64,000 nucleotides of DNA from Endocalyx cinctus (GCA_001600455.1 BCKC01000009.1:2232001-2296000), one strand, 5' to 3'. Shown: positions 47,643-57,619, numbered from the stretch's first letter. Made by a program: numbers and translations. Notes: a model not told the origin generated them from the letters alone.

Positions 47643-48998
47643 GTCGATGGATTGTGTGTAACGGTGAAAGGGGGGGGAAAGAAATGGGGTGGCGTAAAAT
47701 GTAGGGTCGGATCTTTTGCTAAATCACTCAAAATGTATATGTGACAGTTTGAAGATATCTGCAGCTCCAATTGGATGAATGCGGGATTATCGTGAATATT
47801 CCACTTTAGCTTCTCCGGTTCGATAAGTCCTTTTTTTTTTTTTCTTGGGTAGTGAACGACACAAACACATCCGATAGTCGGGATATAATTACATACGTAC
47901 CAGCCTACTTAACGGGATTTGATAGGTATATCCGATCTAACGGTAACGGGTCAGGGTTCAAAAGGGTTGACTAATGCATCTTCTAGTATACTTAATTAGG
48001 TAAGTATCTTTTACTTATTATTTTACTCATTATTTTACCGAGTTACCAAGTAAAATATTATAAAACCTAATAAGTTATAGCAGTATTAGACACATAGCGT
48101 AATGTATTTGATTGTTTGTATACGGATTACCTAGGTACACATGGCTTGCCCTAGGTATACTCCTATTGCTGTACTACTTACCAGCCTACCTACCTGGGTA
48201 CTGTAATACTTAGGGTACATGTACACTACATATAGTGGACACTACACTACCAATAACCCTGGACAGGCAAACCTCAAGGTACTGTACAGTACCAGAATGC
48301 GTAGTATTTTAGTGTGAGTGGAGTTTTCTAGACCAGTCTGATCTGTTACTGAGTTACCAATTAAAGAGCTCGTAACTGGAATTTGCCCCAGATACCGGAG
48401 AGGCCTGGCCCAGGCAGCCCAGCAGGCCCAGGTAGTTCAGGTCCCCCCGGTCCCTTGATAGTCCCCTAGATGTTGGGATACGTCGTTATACCCTACACTA
48501 TCCCATACAAATACTACGCAATTGACTCCAGTTTAATTATTATGAACCAATTAAATGTGGCAATATAAGCTACTTGTTAAAAATACGGGCATGTTGTCAC
48601 ATCGTTACACGCGACTACCCCACGGACAGACTTAACTTATGAAGTAATTTCTCATCACTATGCTCACCTCTCTTCTTTAATGTGAGAGAAATTTAACATT
48701 TTACTTTATTCTTCTTTTTTTATTTATTTAAATCCTATAACCTTTTTTTTTTTTTTTTATCACTGCAGCTCGTTTTATATTCCGTTTTAACATTTATCCT
48801 AAAGTTTTACCAAAAATATCAATATTTCATATAATCTAACGTCGCATCATATCACACCGCCTTGCAACAGAAAAAAAAAGAGATCATACATTGTAAAAAT
48901 TGTGTCTTTTTTCTTTGTTGCTATCCTTCCACGTCTACCTTTTAGGTAGAATATCTTGTATTCATTCATATCTACATCAACTCAGTGTCCTAGCTAGT
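47643..48998. other. Divergent intergenic region
   Basis: AT-rich with TACCTAGGTA at 48128-48137 and a CCTAGGTA core at 48150-48157, a short GGCCC-rich patch (48405-48465) and a T-rich stretch (48714-48760) before the next gene. No gene seen. Confidence 0.6.
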
Positions 48999-49631
48999 AT
49001 GGAGGCTCTTCAGATAGCACAGATGCTAGCCGATCTTAACGATCTCCAGGCTTCTGTTCGTAATTCTTCTTGAAAACATTCTTACCCTCATTTACTTAGA
49101 GGGAGTAGTAACGATGACTGACTATGTATTCATATCATCATGTAGCAAGATCAATCTGTTTCGAAAGCCATCGTTGGCGCCAATAAGACGTTAGACCAAC
49201 ACCAAGACCAAACTTCTTCTCACACGCTGCACCACAGGAGAACCCATACCGATGGCGCCCGCATCTCAACTCCCGGCGGCTTCAGTCGCATGACAGACAA
49301 ATACGGCCGCCGCATCTTCTCGCCTCCTCTTAGTAGGACGAACTCATCGGGCACTCCGGTCTCGGTCCCCGGAACTCCTCGAAGAGATGCTACAACCGAC
49401 CCTACCGATATCGACCGAGCATCCACCCTCCTCTCTCTCTACGAGATTCGAACGAAGCTGAAGGAACAGGACAACAGTGGCCTAATTAAAGCTCGGGAAA
49501 AGATTAACGCCATGGCTGCCAAACAGCAACTTGGTGTCCCTGACCAGCAGAGTAGACCGTCTTCCAAGCCGCCTCCCTCGCCAAAGACTGCGACCGACTC
49601 GGCTAACAAGATTAGTTACCCTAAAAAGTGA
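48999..49631 (+). CDS. Conserved fungal protein of unknown function (180 aa)
   Basis: Two exons (48999-49055 and 49146-49631) with a GTTCGT donor give 180 aa. The N-terminus is helical (MEALQIAQMLADLNDLQAS, continuing QDQSVSKAIVGANKTLDQHQ). A Gly/Ser loop with GGFSRMTDKYGRRIFSPPLS and SVPGTPRRD (Ser/Thr-Pro sites) comes next, then a second helical segment DIDRASTLLSLYEIRTKLKE and KAREKINAMAAKQQ, and a Pro/Ser/Lys-rich tail. The SPPLSRTNS and PGTPRR patches look like kinase sites. I believe similar proteins occur across Sordariomycetes, but cannot name a function. It is coding because the spliced frame is continuous and amphipathic periodicity is clear in both helical parts. Confidence 0.75.
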
Positions 49632-50415
49632 TCTTACAATGGAATAGACTATTGCATCAGACGAAAGAATTAAAGCGATAGCGAAAGATTCTGGCTTTCT
49701 TTTTGGATGAGATGAGAAAATCATCGGCGTTAAAAAGGAGTACCACGGTTGGCTTTTGGAATGGTGTCTACGGCGACTCGATCTGATATGAAAGGAAGGA
49801 AGGCAAAAGAAGGAAAAGGAAAATTCGGGGCTCGTTGTCATGATGAGTTGGTATAGCGGATGGTTCGGGAAATGGTTATCTGGGAAAAGCTTTATTGCAC
49901 GGTTAATGGTAATGGAGGCATGGTTATCATGAATATATAATATGAACCATTGCATCCTTATGCTTTATTCACGTCGTATTAATCAGTATTTTGAACACCC
50001 CCCTCGTTTCTACGGCTATGAAAGACTCCCAAATGAGAGGAGACTTGCTTACTTAGGTGTACGTGACTTCTTTCTCCCGTCTGACAATCACTCTTCCCGC
50101 TACTGGATTAGTTTGATTCCCCGCCAGAAGCCAGCATAACCGAAAAAGTAACGACAATCATCGTTATTGGATTTCAGACAGAAGATAATAATAACAGCTG
50201 AGTTCGTAAGCGAGTCGGCTCCGAATTCGCCGTGTAACCTCGCGGCCATAATTCTTCTCCGCTAAGTCCGAAAAATCGAGGAGGCCGCGTTATATTAAAG
50301 GAATAATGTCATCTTAAACGCTGAATTCATGCAATGATTCTCGACTATTAATCGGTATATACAAATCTCTCAAGTCAAGTTACGAAATCGGCAACCGAGT
50401 AAAGGCACACACACA
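49632..50415. other. Intergenic
   Basis: 3' flank of the unknown gene and promoter of the isochorismatase-like gene. ORFs at 49482-49955 (minus) and 49942-50139 (plus) are unsupported. Confidence 0.6.
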
Positions 50416-50982
50416 ATGGACAAGGCCGCCTTCATCGTCCTCGACATTCAGAACGGCATCACAAGCCAGATATCTAACCTGGACCCTTACATCGAGAGAC
50501 TCGTAAGCACCCTCGCAGCGGTGCGCACGTTCCAGATCCCCGTAATCCAAGTGACCACGGGCTTCCGCCGAGGCCACGTCGAAATCTCGTCGCGTAACGG
50601 GACTTTTCGGGGGATCAAGGATATGGAGATATTCCTCGAGACGGACGAGTCGGTCAAGTTGTTTCCGGCCCTGCTTCCGGACGCGCTGGACGATATCCAG
50701 GTCCGCAAGAAGCGTATCTCGGCCCTCTACGCGACCGACCTCGAGCTTATCCTCAAATCCCTCGACGTCGACACCTTGGTCGTGGCGGGGGTGGCCACCG
50801 GCGGCGCCGTACTCTCGACCGTACGCCAGGCGGCCGATATGGACTACGCCATCGTCGTGCTAGAAGATCTATGCACAGACAAGGATCAGAACGTCCACAA
50901 CGTCCTGATGAACAGCGTGTTTCCGAGCCAGGGCAAGGTCATGAGTTCTAAGGAATGGCTGGCTGGGCTCAACGCTCGTTAA
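50416..50982 (+). CDS. Isochorismatase-fold protein lacking the catalytic cysteine
   Basis: A 188-aa single-exon member of the cysteine-hydrolase (isochorismatase-like) superfamily. The catalytic Asp (Asp10 in FIVLDIQNGI) and Lys (Lys98 or Lys99 in VRKKRISALYATDLELIL) positions are kept. The nucleophile loop, normally like GVATxxCVxxT, reads GVATGGAVLSTVRQA with Ala131 at the Cys position; the only Cys in the chain is Cys153, in LEDLCTDKD. In family terms this predicts loss of amide hydrolysis and thus either a non-catalytic role, a different chemistry, or one of the known Cys-less fungal subgroups. The Rossmann-like core (LVVAGVAT, YAIVVLEDLC) is intact. No metabolic partner genes are adjacent. 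Confidence 0.88.
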   Translation: MDKAAFIVLDIQNGITSQISNLDPYIERLVSTLAAVRTFQIPVIQVTTGFRRGHVEISSRNGTFRGIKDMEIFLETDESVKLFPALLPDALDDIQVRKKRISALYATDLELILKSLDVDTLVVAGVATGGAVLSTVRQAADMDYAIVVLEDLCTDKDQNVHNVLMNSVFPSQGKVMSSKEWLAGLNAR

Positions 50983-51624
50983 GGACCGGCTACGGAGTAG
51001 AATAGAGAAATGGTTGGACTGATTGAACAACGGTTTTCATACGGAAGGATGAATAAATTACCTGGACTAGGAATAGTTTACTCGGCTTTTTTGGAGGAAC
51101 AAGCTGTGAACAAATGGTGGGAGGGATATAGTATACATACTGATATGAATCACTTGAAAAGTATCGTTAGTACTTACTTTCTTGTAGCAGTGGGATCGGA
51201 AGAGGGTAGGTTTAGCCGTTATTGCATAAATATGGGAGTATACCCAGCATTGCGTGTTGCTGTATCCTAGTAGCTATCCACTACCGAAGCAACTAAGCCT
51301 TAGGACACTATAGGTACCTACTAAACTCAAATTTAGCAGCCAGTAGCCTGACTGCCTGGTATACAGTGCACGGTAAATATACTTGTACGTACATAACGCA
51401 CCTACCATAGTAACCATACAGAGGAAAATCTTTCCAAAAAAGAAAAAAAAAAAAAAGTATTAAGCATATGCTGACCACATTTTGATATGAGCCGTACCCA
51501 ATCCAGTTTATCCCACGTCATATTTTATTTTATTTTTTTTTGTTATTATTTTCCCCCTTTCTAAATAGCATCTATTTTATCGTATTCACTCTTCTTTACA
51601 AACGTCACATATCACTGATGCAAT
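50983..51624. other. Intergenic
   Basis: AT-rich. An 86-codon ORF (51010-51270) directly follows the upstream gene but shows no family features. T-rich tract 51522-51550 lies about 100 bp before the next start. Confidence 0.6.
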
Positions 51625-53377
51625 ATGGCGACAAGCGTGGACGCGAAGCTCTTAAGAGCTACCAAGTTCCCTGCCGAATTTAACCAAAAGGTCGACATGC
51701 AAAAAGTCAATTTACAAGTTATGAAAAAGTGCGTACCATCCTCCCTCGCGACGCGCTACTCTTCCTCCTGAAACTTATAATGACTTTATTTAGGTGGATC
51801 ACAAGCAAGATTTCCGATATACTAGGCTCCGAAGATGATGTCGTCACGGAATTATGTTTTAATTTGATCGAGGGAACCCGATTTGTGAGTAGAAAGGAAG
51901 AGAGGCTCGGTCAATCCTATATATAATTACACTTGAACCTTAAATTTGCTGACCGGAAGTACTCCCAGCCCGATATCAAGGCGATGCAAATTCAGTTAAC
52001 CGGTTTCTTCGACAAAGACACTGCTCCATTTTGCCAGGAACTATGGAATCTTTGCCTAAGTGCTCAAGCTAGTCCGCAGGGCGTCCCTAAAGAGCTTCTC
52101 GAAGCCAAGAAGCTCGAGCTTATCCAAGAGAAAGTACGTTTGAGAGATGCTCTTCTTCCTTCCGCGTAACGCGTGACCTTCTAACAAGACCAGATTGACG
52201 CGGATAAAGCCGCCGAGGAAAGCCGTATTAGACGAGAGAACCAAGAACGTCGCGAGCGGGAACTAAACGAAATTCGAGAACGAGAACGCCGAGATCGTAC
52301 TTTTAGAGGTGGTCGGGGCGACAATTGGCGTGGCGGGCGACGTGGCGGTGATCGGGCCTACGATGATCGTAATAGAGGGTATGGGCGCGGAGGCGGTCGA
52401 GCTGCGTCACCGCCGAGGCGTGAACGGGATTCGTACCAGAGTAACCGGGACAGATACGTGCCCCGTAGGGATCGAGTAGATCATAGACGCGGCCGTTCTG
52501 AATCTCGCTCGGCGTCTCCCAGTTCCCGGAATTCGGAGTCTCGTTCACGCTCTCGGAGTTCAGCTAGCGATCGCTCGGCGAGCCCTCCTCGTCGCCGGGC
52601 TTCGAGGCATCGATCTCCCTCGTCCCCTCCCCACCGAGCGTCTAGAAAACGTGATCGTTCTAGCGGGCGTGACAGGGCTCGCAGAAGGGATCGTAGGAGG
52701 AACACTTCATCTCCGGATACTTACACAGATTCCAACCGTAGTCGTTCACGCTCCCCATTTCCGAAGAAACGCAGGTTTACCGGTGCTCGTAGCCGTTCGA
52801 GATCTTCGGTACGCAAAGATTCTCGACGCCGCCCGCGCGCTCGATCGTCATCCTATTCTCGATCTCCGTCACGTAGTCCTCCCACAAAGCCTCGGGCAGT
52901 ACGCGAGCTGATTAGCCGCAGCCCTTCACCCAACCGTCGTGGTCGGCTAAGGCGTTCTCCAACTCGAAGCACGAGCCCATCAGAGTCGCCAGAAGGTACC
53001 AGGCGCCGTCAACGGCGGAGTTTGAGTAGAGACGGGAGAAGAAGGGATAGCCAATCTCCCCGCAAGCGCTCTTCGCCAAGCAAACGAAGCGAGGATTCTG
53101 AATCCCCTCCTCACCGTAACAGATGTGCTGATGCTTCGGAAGATGAAGACAGACCCCGATCCCCTAAATCCCACGCGGCTCCGAAGGCCGAGGAGGTTCG
53201 TCCTACTTCATAAAGGGAATTTCAACTATTCGTTTGTTCTGCTCAAGAACTGACCGTTGTCTTTTTCGGCAGACAAGGACTCCGCAGCAAAGGGCCAATG
53301 AGCTACGAGAGAAGCTTCTAAAGGAAAAGATCAAAAAGATGAGGAGAAATTCTAGTAACGAATTGACCAAGCCATGA
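51625..53377 (+). CDS. PWI-domain, RS-rich splicing coactivator (SRRM1/SRm160-like)
   Basis: A nuclear pre-mRNA splicing factor. Five exons: 51625-51728, 51794-51884, 51969-52133, 52194-53195, 53273-53377; 488 aa. The PWI fold spans about residues 10-115 (NQKVDMQKVNLQVMKKWITS, then ILGSEDDVVTELCFNLIEG and LTGFFDKDTAPFCQELWNLC), with Lys-Trp-Ile at the signature position. A charged coiled segment (RIRRENQERRERELNEIRER) and an RGG patch precede a long Arg/Ser domain (about 200-420). The last exon gives RTPQQRANELREKLLKEKIK, a conserved C-terminus in fungal relatives and the main reason to splice at the weak GTTCGT donor (53196). Reading through instead stops at 53213 with VRPTS, an alternative end. 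Confidence 0.9.
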
Positions 53378-54304
53378 TGCTAATATAGGATCGAGTTGCA
53401 GATATCAGCATGGTAAAACAAATCAAAGCAAAGCAAAACAAGATGAAGGCTCGTGAATAGCCTGTCGGACTTTAGCTTCTGGTATAGTTCGAGGTCAGTT
53501 ACAGAATACGCTTAGCTCTGGCTCATTAATATCAACGCATAATCTAGCTGTCAATAGAGATCATCAATACAATGTTCTAACCCGTGTATAGCAAGTGTGA
53601 TCTAGAAGAAACAATTTTCCTGCAATCCAGACATTCTTACAACCTCCTTTCCTTCAGGTGTGTAATGTATAGTGAAGTTCTTGCTAATACATCAGGTTTC
53701 ATATAGTTTTAGCCAAGTAGTAACAATGATGAGATAGTAATCTAGTTAGATTTTAAATGTGAATACTAGCATCTTGAACAACTGCGTATCCACCCCTTGC
53801 TCAGACTCAACTCAGTGTGTTTGTATGTAATATTGTAGTCTTGTAAGCAATGAAGCAATAAAGCAATTATATATCCTTGGTATGAGTAGACTTCATTATT
53901 TATTACCATGACAAGTGTACTATGTATGTACTTAAATATTCAAGAATGACAATTAAATACGGAGTCTTTAGGGATGATATATTGACTGCCTGGTACCTTT
54001 CTCTATCCCCCTTAAGCGCTAACTCAGTATTGCTAAGTAAGTGATTCAACTGTTCCCAACTAATAGAGAGGGAAAAGATAAAGGTGACTTATCTATTAAC
54101 TGTGAGCACAGCTGGACCTGTTATCTGAAGTAGCTTAATATAGTCTTTGTGATACTGAGTTGGCCGCTTCAGGCATTCTAAACTGCCGGCATTTTACATG
54201 TGCACTATGTCCATAGTGGGACAAAGTGGAGCACCCTTGGCAGTAGGCTGCTACATGCCGTTCACTTCTTAATTCTATATAAGAATGTAATTTAACAATA
54301 AGAA
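53378..54304. other. Intergenic before the tRNA-Phe cluster
   Basis: AT-rich 3' flank of the splicing-factor gene. A segment near 54010-54043 (CCCCCTTAAGCGCTAACTCA...) resembles one at 55823-55853 beyond the cluster, hinting that the repeat structure extends to here. Confidence 0.5.
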
Positions 54305-54393
54305 GGGGCGGTGGCGTAGTTGGGAACGCGTCAGACTGAAGTAATACTTCACCTATAAATCTGAAGATCATCGGTTCGATCCCGGTCCACCCC
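54305..54393 (+). tRNA. tRNA-Phe (GAA) with 17-nt intron, copy 1
   Basis: Cloverleaf by eye: acceptor GGGGCGG/CCACCCC (one C.A mismatch at 5:68), D stem GCGT/ACGC with the loop AGTTGGGA, anticodon stem TCAGA/TCTGA, loop CTGAAG...A with anticodon GAA, T stem ATCGG/CCGGT with loop TTCGATC. A 17-nt intron sits after base 37, the usual place, and contains ACTTCA, complementary to the anticodon, as in eukaryotic tRNA-Phe introns. The T-run of 11 at 54406-54416 can serve as Pol III terminator. Confidence 0.85.
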
Positions 54394-55095
54394 ATTTTTG
54401 CTATTTTTTTTTTTTATAAACCCTTTAAGTATTAGTAAGAGATCCAAAATGGGGATATAATTGAGATGAGATCTAACTCATCTGAGGGAAACAGAGGTTA
54501 ATACAATAATAGATAAAATAGCAGCTGGCGACAGCTGCGCTGTTACCCCACATTAGTATAAAAGTAGATAGTTGTTCGTGTGCTTAGCACGCAACATTCA
54601 TCAATCAATAAATAACAAGTTTCATGTAAGAGATTGGTCTGAGATAGGTTTCTTATGGAGTATTTGATAACATAGATTAATGCTTAAGGAGGGAAGTTTC
54701 TAGCTATCATAATGTGCTATGAGAAGGCCCCTAAGTAGGCCTGAACTAGCCCTGATTCAACCTTAGTTCTAGTTCACTGCCTAGGCCCTTACAAAATAAA
54801 TAAATAAATAATAGATTTATCTTACGAATTAAGCGCATTGAATTATGCCGTGTGCTGATTGGCTCGTAAGGGCCTATCGAGGCCGCGTTATTTATTGGTT
54901 GATAAGAGATAATTGGGGATCGATCAGGATCTTTAAAAAAAAAAAAATTTAACAGTAACTGTGCAGCGAGTTTAACCTGACATTTTCGATAGAACAACCT
55001 GAGAGACTTAGGCAATATAAAAGCTGTCCTTATTTTATTTGAATTCTATGGTCAACCTAAGGAGGGTTTAAAAAAAAACCCTCCGTAGGAAAAAT
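54394..55095. other. Spacer with left inverted-repeat arm
   Basis: AT-rich. Bases 54394-54431 are identical in inverted orientation to the 3' flank of tRNA copy 3. Bases about 54627-54755 form the left arm of an inverted repeat with 55690-55822. An 89-codon minus ORF (54746-55015) is not supported. Confidence 0.7.
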
Positions 55096-55184
55096 GGGGT
55101 GGACCGGGATCGAACCGATGTCCTTCAGATTTATAGGTGAAGTATTACTTCAGTCTGACGCGCTCCCAGCTGCGCCACCGCCCC
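55096..55184 (-). tRNA. tRNA-Phe (GAA) with 17-nt intron, copy 2
   Basis: Same fold and anticodon as copy 1, with an identical 17-nt intron. The D stem is GCGC/GCGC instead of GCGT/ACGC: both sides changed together, keeping pairing. The variable region is GGAC-type rather than GATC. The acceptor keeps the C.A mismatch. A T tract on the transcribed strand follows the gene (A run on the plus strand, 55071-55078). Confidence 0.85.
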
Positions 55185-55307
55185 TTTTTATGAATTTTTT
55201 TTCTCTTAAGAAAGAATATGTCATAATTGGAGAAATTATAGCTAATAATATAAAATAATCAATTAAATTCAAATATAAGGGTTTATAAAAAAAAAAATAG
55301 CAAAAAT

Positions 55308-55395
55308 GGGGTGGACCGGGATCGAACCGATGATCTTCAGATTATGGGTGAAGTTTTTCTTCAGTCTGACGCGTTCCCAACTACGCCACCGCCCC
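55308..55395 (-). tRNA. tRNA-Phe (GAA) with 16-nt intron, copy 3
   Basis: Body sequence equals copy 1 (D stem GCGT/ACGC, GATC variable region, same T arm and acceptor). The intron differs: 16 nt, AAAAACTTCACCCATA, still carrying the anticodon-complementary ACTTCA. The 3' flank is an inverted copy of that of tRNA 1 over about 38 bases, including the T-run terminator. Confidence 0.85.
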
Positions 55396-56273
55396 TTTTT
55401 ATGAAATTTTTGCTCTTAAGAAAGAATATGTCCTGATTAGAAAAAATTATAGCTAATATTATAATATAATTAATTAAATTCAAATATAATATGTAAAGTA
55501 AATTGGAACTAATATAAGGGACTAGGGCTATAGTAGCCTTGTCAATAATAACTTTGCCACCGTCCTTCAGAACATAAATATACTATATGATCTAAGATAT
55601 AGTTACCCAGCGGTATCACTATAAACCTTACAATGATACTTGCACTCGGCTTACTTACCAATATCATACATAATAATTAGGACTAAATCATGGCTAGTTT
55701 AAGCCTACTTAGGGGCCCTTTCGTAGCACATTCCAATAGCTGGAGAAACTTCCCTCCTTAAGCATTAATCTATGTTATCAAATACTCTATAAGAAACCTA
55801 TCTCATACCAATCTCTTACAATCCCCTTAAGCGTTACCTCAACACCGCCAAGAGGCTAAACATATTTTGGACTAATCGATAAATGCATGAGCCATACACA
55901 GTATATATCAAGCCTGAAAATGCACAAACCATTTTCTATCTCCACCGCTACCAATCAAAGACATAGGTTGCCAATAGTCTAAAACGTGACTAAGCATTGT
56001 TTGTTAGAAGTGGCTTGTGTGGCGCTCTACATAGTGCCGATCACTAGAGAAGAGCATGTTGATTAACAAAGCAGCTGTAGCAGAACATTATGCTCAACCC
56101 TTAAATTATCACATACCCCAGCTGATTTCATCAGACCTTCTGCTCGAGTCATCATCCAACATAGCAGTGATAACTGGGACAACGACAACGACATTGACAG
56201 TGCTAGCGACGAAGACGACAATATTGACACCAAATTTCCGGAGTTTACCAGTTATTACCACCACGTTTTCGCC
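55396..56273. other. Intergenic with right inverted-repeat arm, EAF6 upstream region
   Basis: Contains the 5' flank of tRNA copy 3, the right repeat arm (55690-55822) and the EAF6 promoter. The ORF 56056-56361 overlaps the EAF6 first exon in another frame and is a shadow. Confidence 0.65.
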
Positions 56274-57023
56274 ATGTCCGAGAATAATCCACCTGCAACT
56301 TCCTCTAGCACCGGTGAACAACCCACTTTTGCGCGTTATGAGCAGCAACGCCAACATCTAAAGGACCTCATCCAGAATAGAAGACAGCTGGAACGACAAT
56401 TAGTAAGTCAATGTTCCCAATAGCTGTTTAAAAGGAAAGAAGAAAAAAAAATCATATAGCTCTCGTTGGAAGTTTTACCTAACTATAAAAAACAACGATA
56501 ATAGGCTATGCAAGAGCAGACAATTCTCCAGAAAGAAACCGAATACCTGGAGAGCACCCCATTCGGCAATATTATCACCGGATTTGATGCTTATATCAAG
56601 GGAAGCACCAGCGCCGCTGCCCAGCGAAAGCGAACAGGATTGATTGACCAGAACCGCGTCTTCTCACGATCTTCCGTCTCGTACAACGTCCTACACGTAT
56701 GTATTTGTTTACCCACATCCCAATAATATCATGCTCTTTGTCCCTTGCTGGTCATAATTAACTCACATTGTATGCACTACGTCTAGCCCGAGAACAGCGA
56801 GCCTCAATCTGCCACTTCGACTCCCGGTGCCCCAACCCCGCTCTCGACATCTTTCGCTAGGGATAAAGATGGAGGATCAAACCAGCCTACGCCAACCTCA
56901 GCAACTGAGAAGAAAGGCCCACGTGGCAAGAAAAAGAAGAAGGATGCCGATGTCGAAGATAGTGAAACAGATTCACGTGAAGTCAAGAAGGTCCGCACTC
57001 ATTTTGGTGCTGGCCGAAAGTAA
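56274..57023 (+). CDS. EAF6: Eaf6, subunit of NuA4-type histone acetyltransferase
   Basis: A small structural subunit of NuA4 (and NuA3 in yeast), acting in chromatin. Three exons: 56274-56402, 56505-56696, 56787-57023; 185 aa. After a short disordered start, the chain enters the conserved coiled-coil/hairpin ARYEQQRQHLKDLIQNRRQL continuing ERQLAMQEQTILQKETEYLE, then TPFGNIITGFDAYIKGS and the FSRSSVSYN block that ends the Eaf6 domain. The last exon is Ser/Thr/Pro-rich with a basic run (GPRGKKKKKDAD) likely to be a nuclear localisation signal and a conserved VKKVRTHFGAGRK end. All junctions fall on codon boundaries (phase 0). The start chosen is the first ATG in frame with the domain. Confidence 0.93.
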
Positions 57024-57619
57024 ACAGAGTACGGCAAGACAGAAGTCGTGTGTATACATCCGCCCAATTCGTTAAAGCATTCGCAGGCAGTCTGGCGTTT
57101 ATATCCCTTCTTTGTATGATTCATGAGGTTTCACGGCGTTATGAAGGAGGGGGAGGGAGGTGTGCTTTTTTTTTCCCTCTTTTTTTACATTATCGTATTA
57201 AAGCAAAATGGATTGGCTGCGTTTGATAGAGAAGCTCAGATACCCCGGGTAATACTCCTGAATAAAAAAAAAACAAATATGTTATTTATAGTTAAGGTCT
57301 GTGATGATTTGCATGTATGCGATTACAAAGAAAATAGGGAGGGGTAGCTATACTTAGTAGCTATACCACAGCTGCACAGCTGTGTTACAACAGCTAAAGT
57401 CCCACTGCGGGGTGAGTAGCTGCATACGCCCGTGGATGGGGTATAGTTGAGCGATCACGATCACGATCTCATTCACACCTTTAACCTCTCTACTTTTTTA
57501 TATTAACCTAAATCTCAACCAGACACTTCATCACCATCCTTCTCTTTATTAGGTTTATTTGGAAAGAGGTGTTAGATCCAACTAACATTCATACAGTGTT
57601 TCATTTTCTATCTTTCATT
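57024..57619. other. Intergenic between EAF6 and the S9 peptidase
   Basis: Contains TAGCTATAC direct repeats (57346-57367) followed by a palindromic CACAGCTG...CAGCTGTG patch (57367-57382). The following 100 bp are pyrimidine-rich, as in a promoter. No gene. Confidence 0.6.

Larger units (their letters stand above)
55096..55500. repeat. Two tandem ~212-bp units, each with a tRNA-Phe gene
   Basis: The block starting at 55096 (tRNA copy 2 plus its 5' flank) repeats at 55308 (copy 3 plus flank). Flanks 55185-55280 and 55396-55490 align at about 85 percent by eye and share CTCTTAAGAAAGAATATGTC and AATTAAATTCAAATATAA. Period 212 bp. Confidence 0.8.
54627..55822. repeat. Inverted repeat enclosing two tRNA-Phe genes
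   Basis: About 130 bp at 54627-54755 match the reverse complement of 55690-55822 at roughly 85-90 percent by eye, including the shared block CATAGATTAATGCTTAAGGA. The arms are separated by about 930 bp that hold tRNA copies 2 and 3 in tandem. No ORF or target-site duplication is evident, so this looks like a segmental inverted duplication or a non-autonomous element rather than an intact transposon. Confidence 0.8.
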
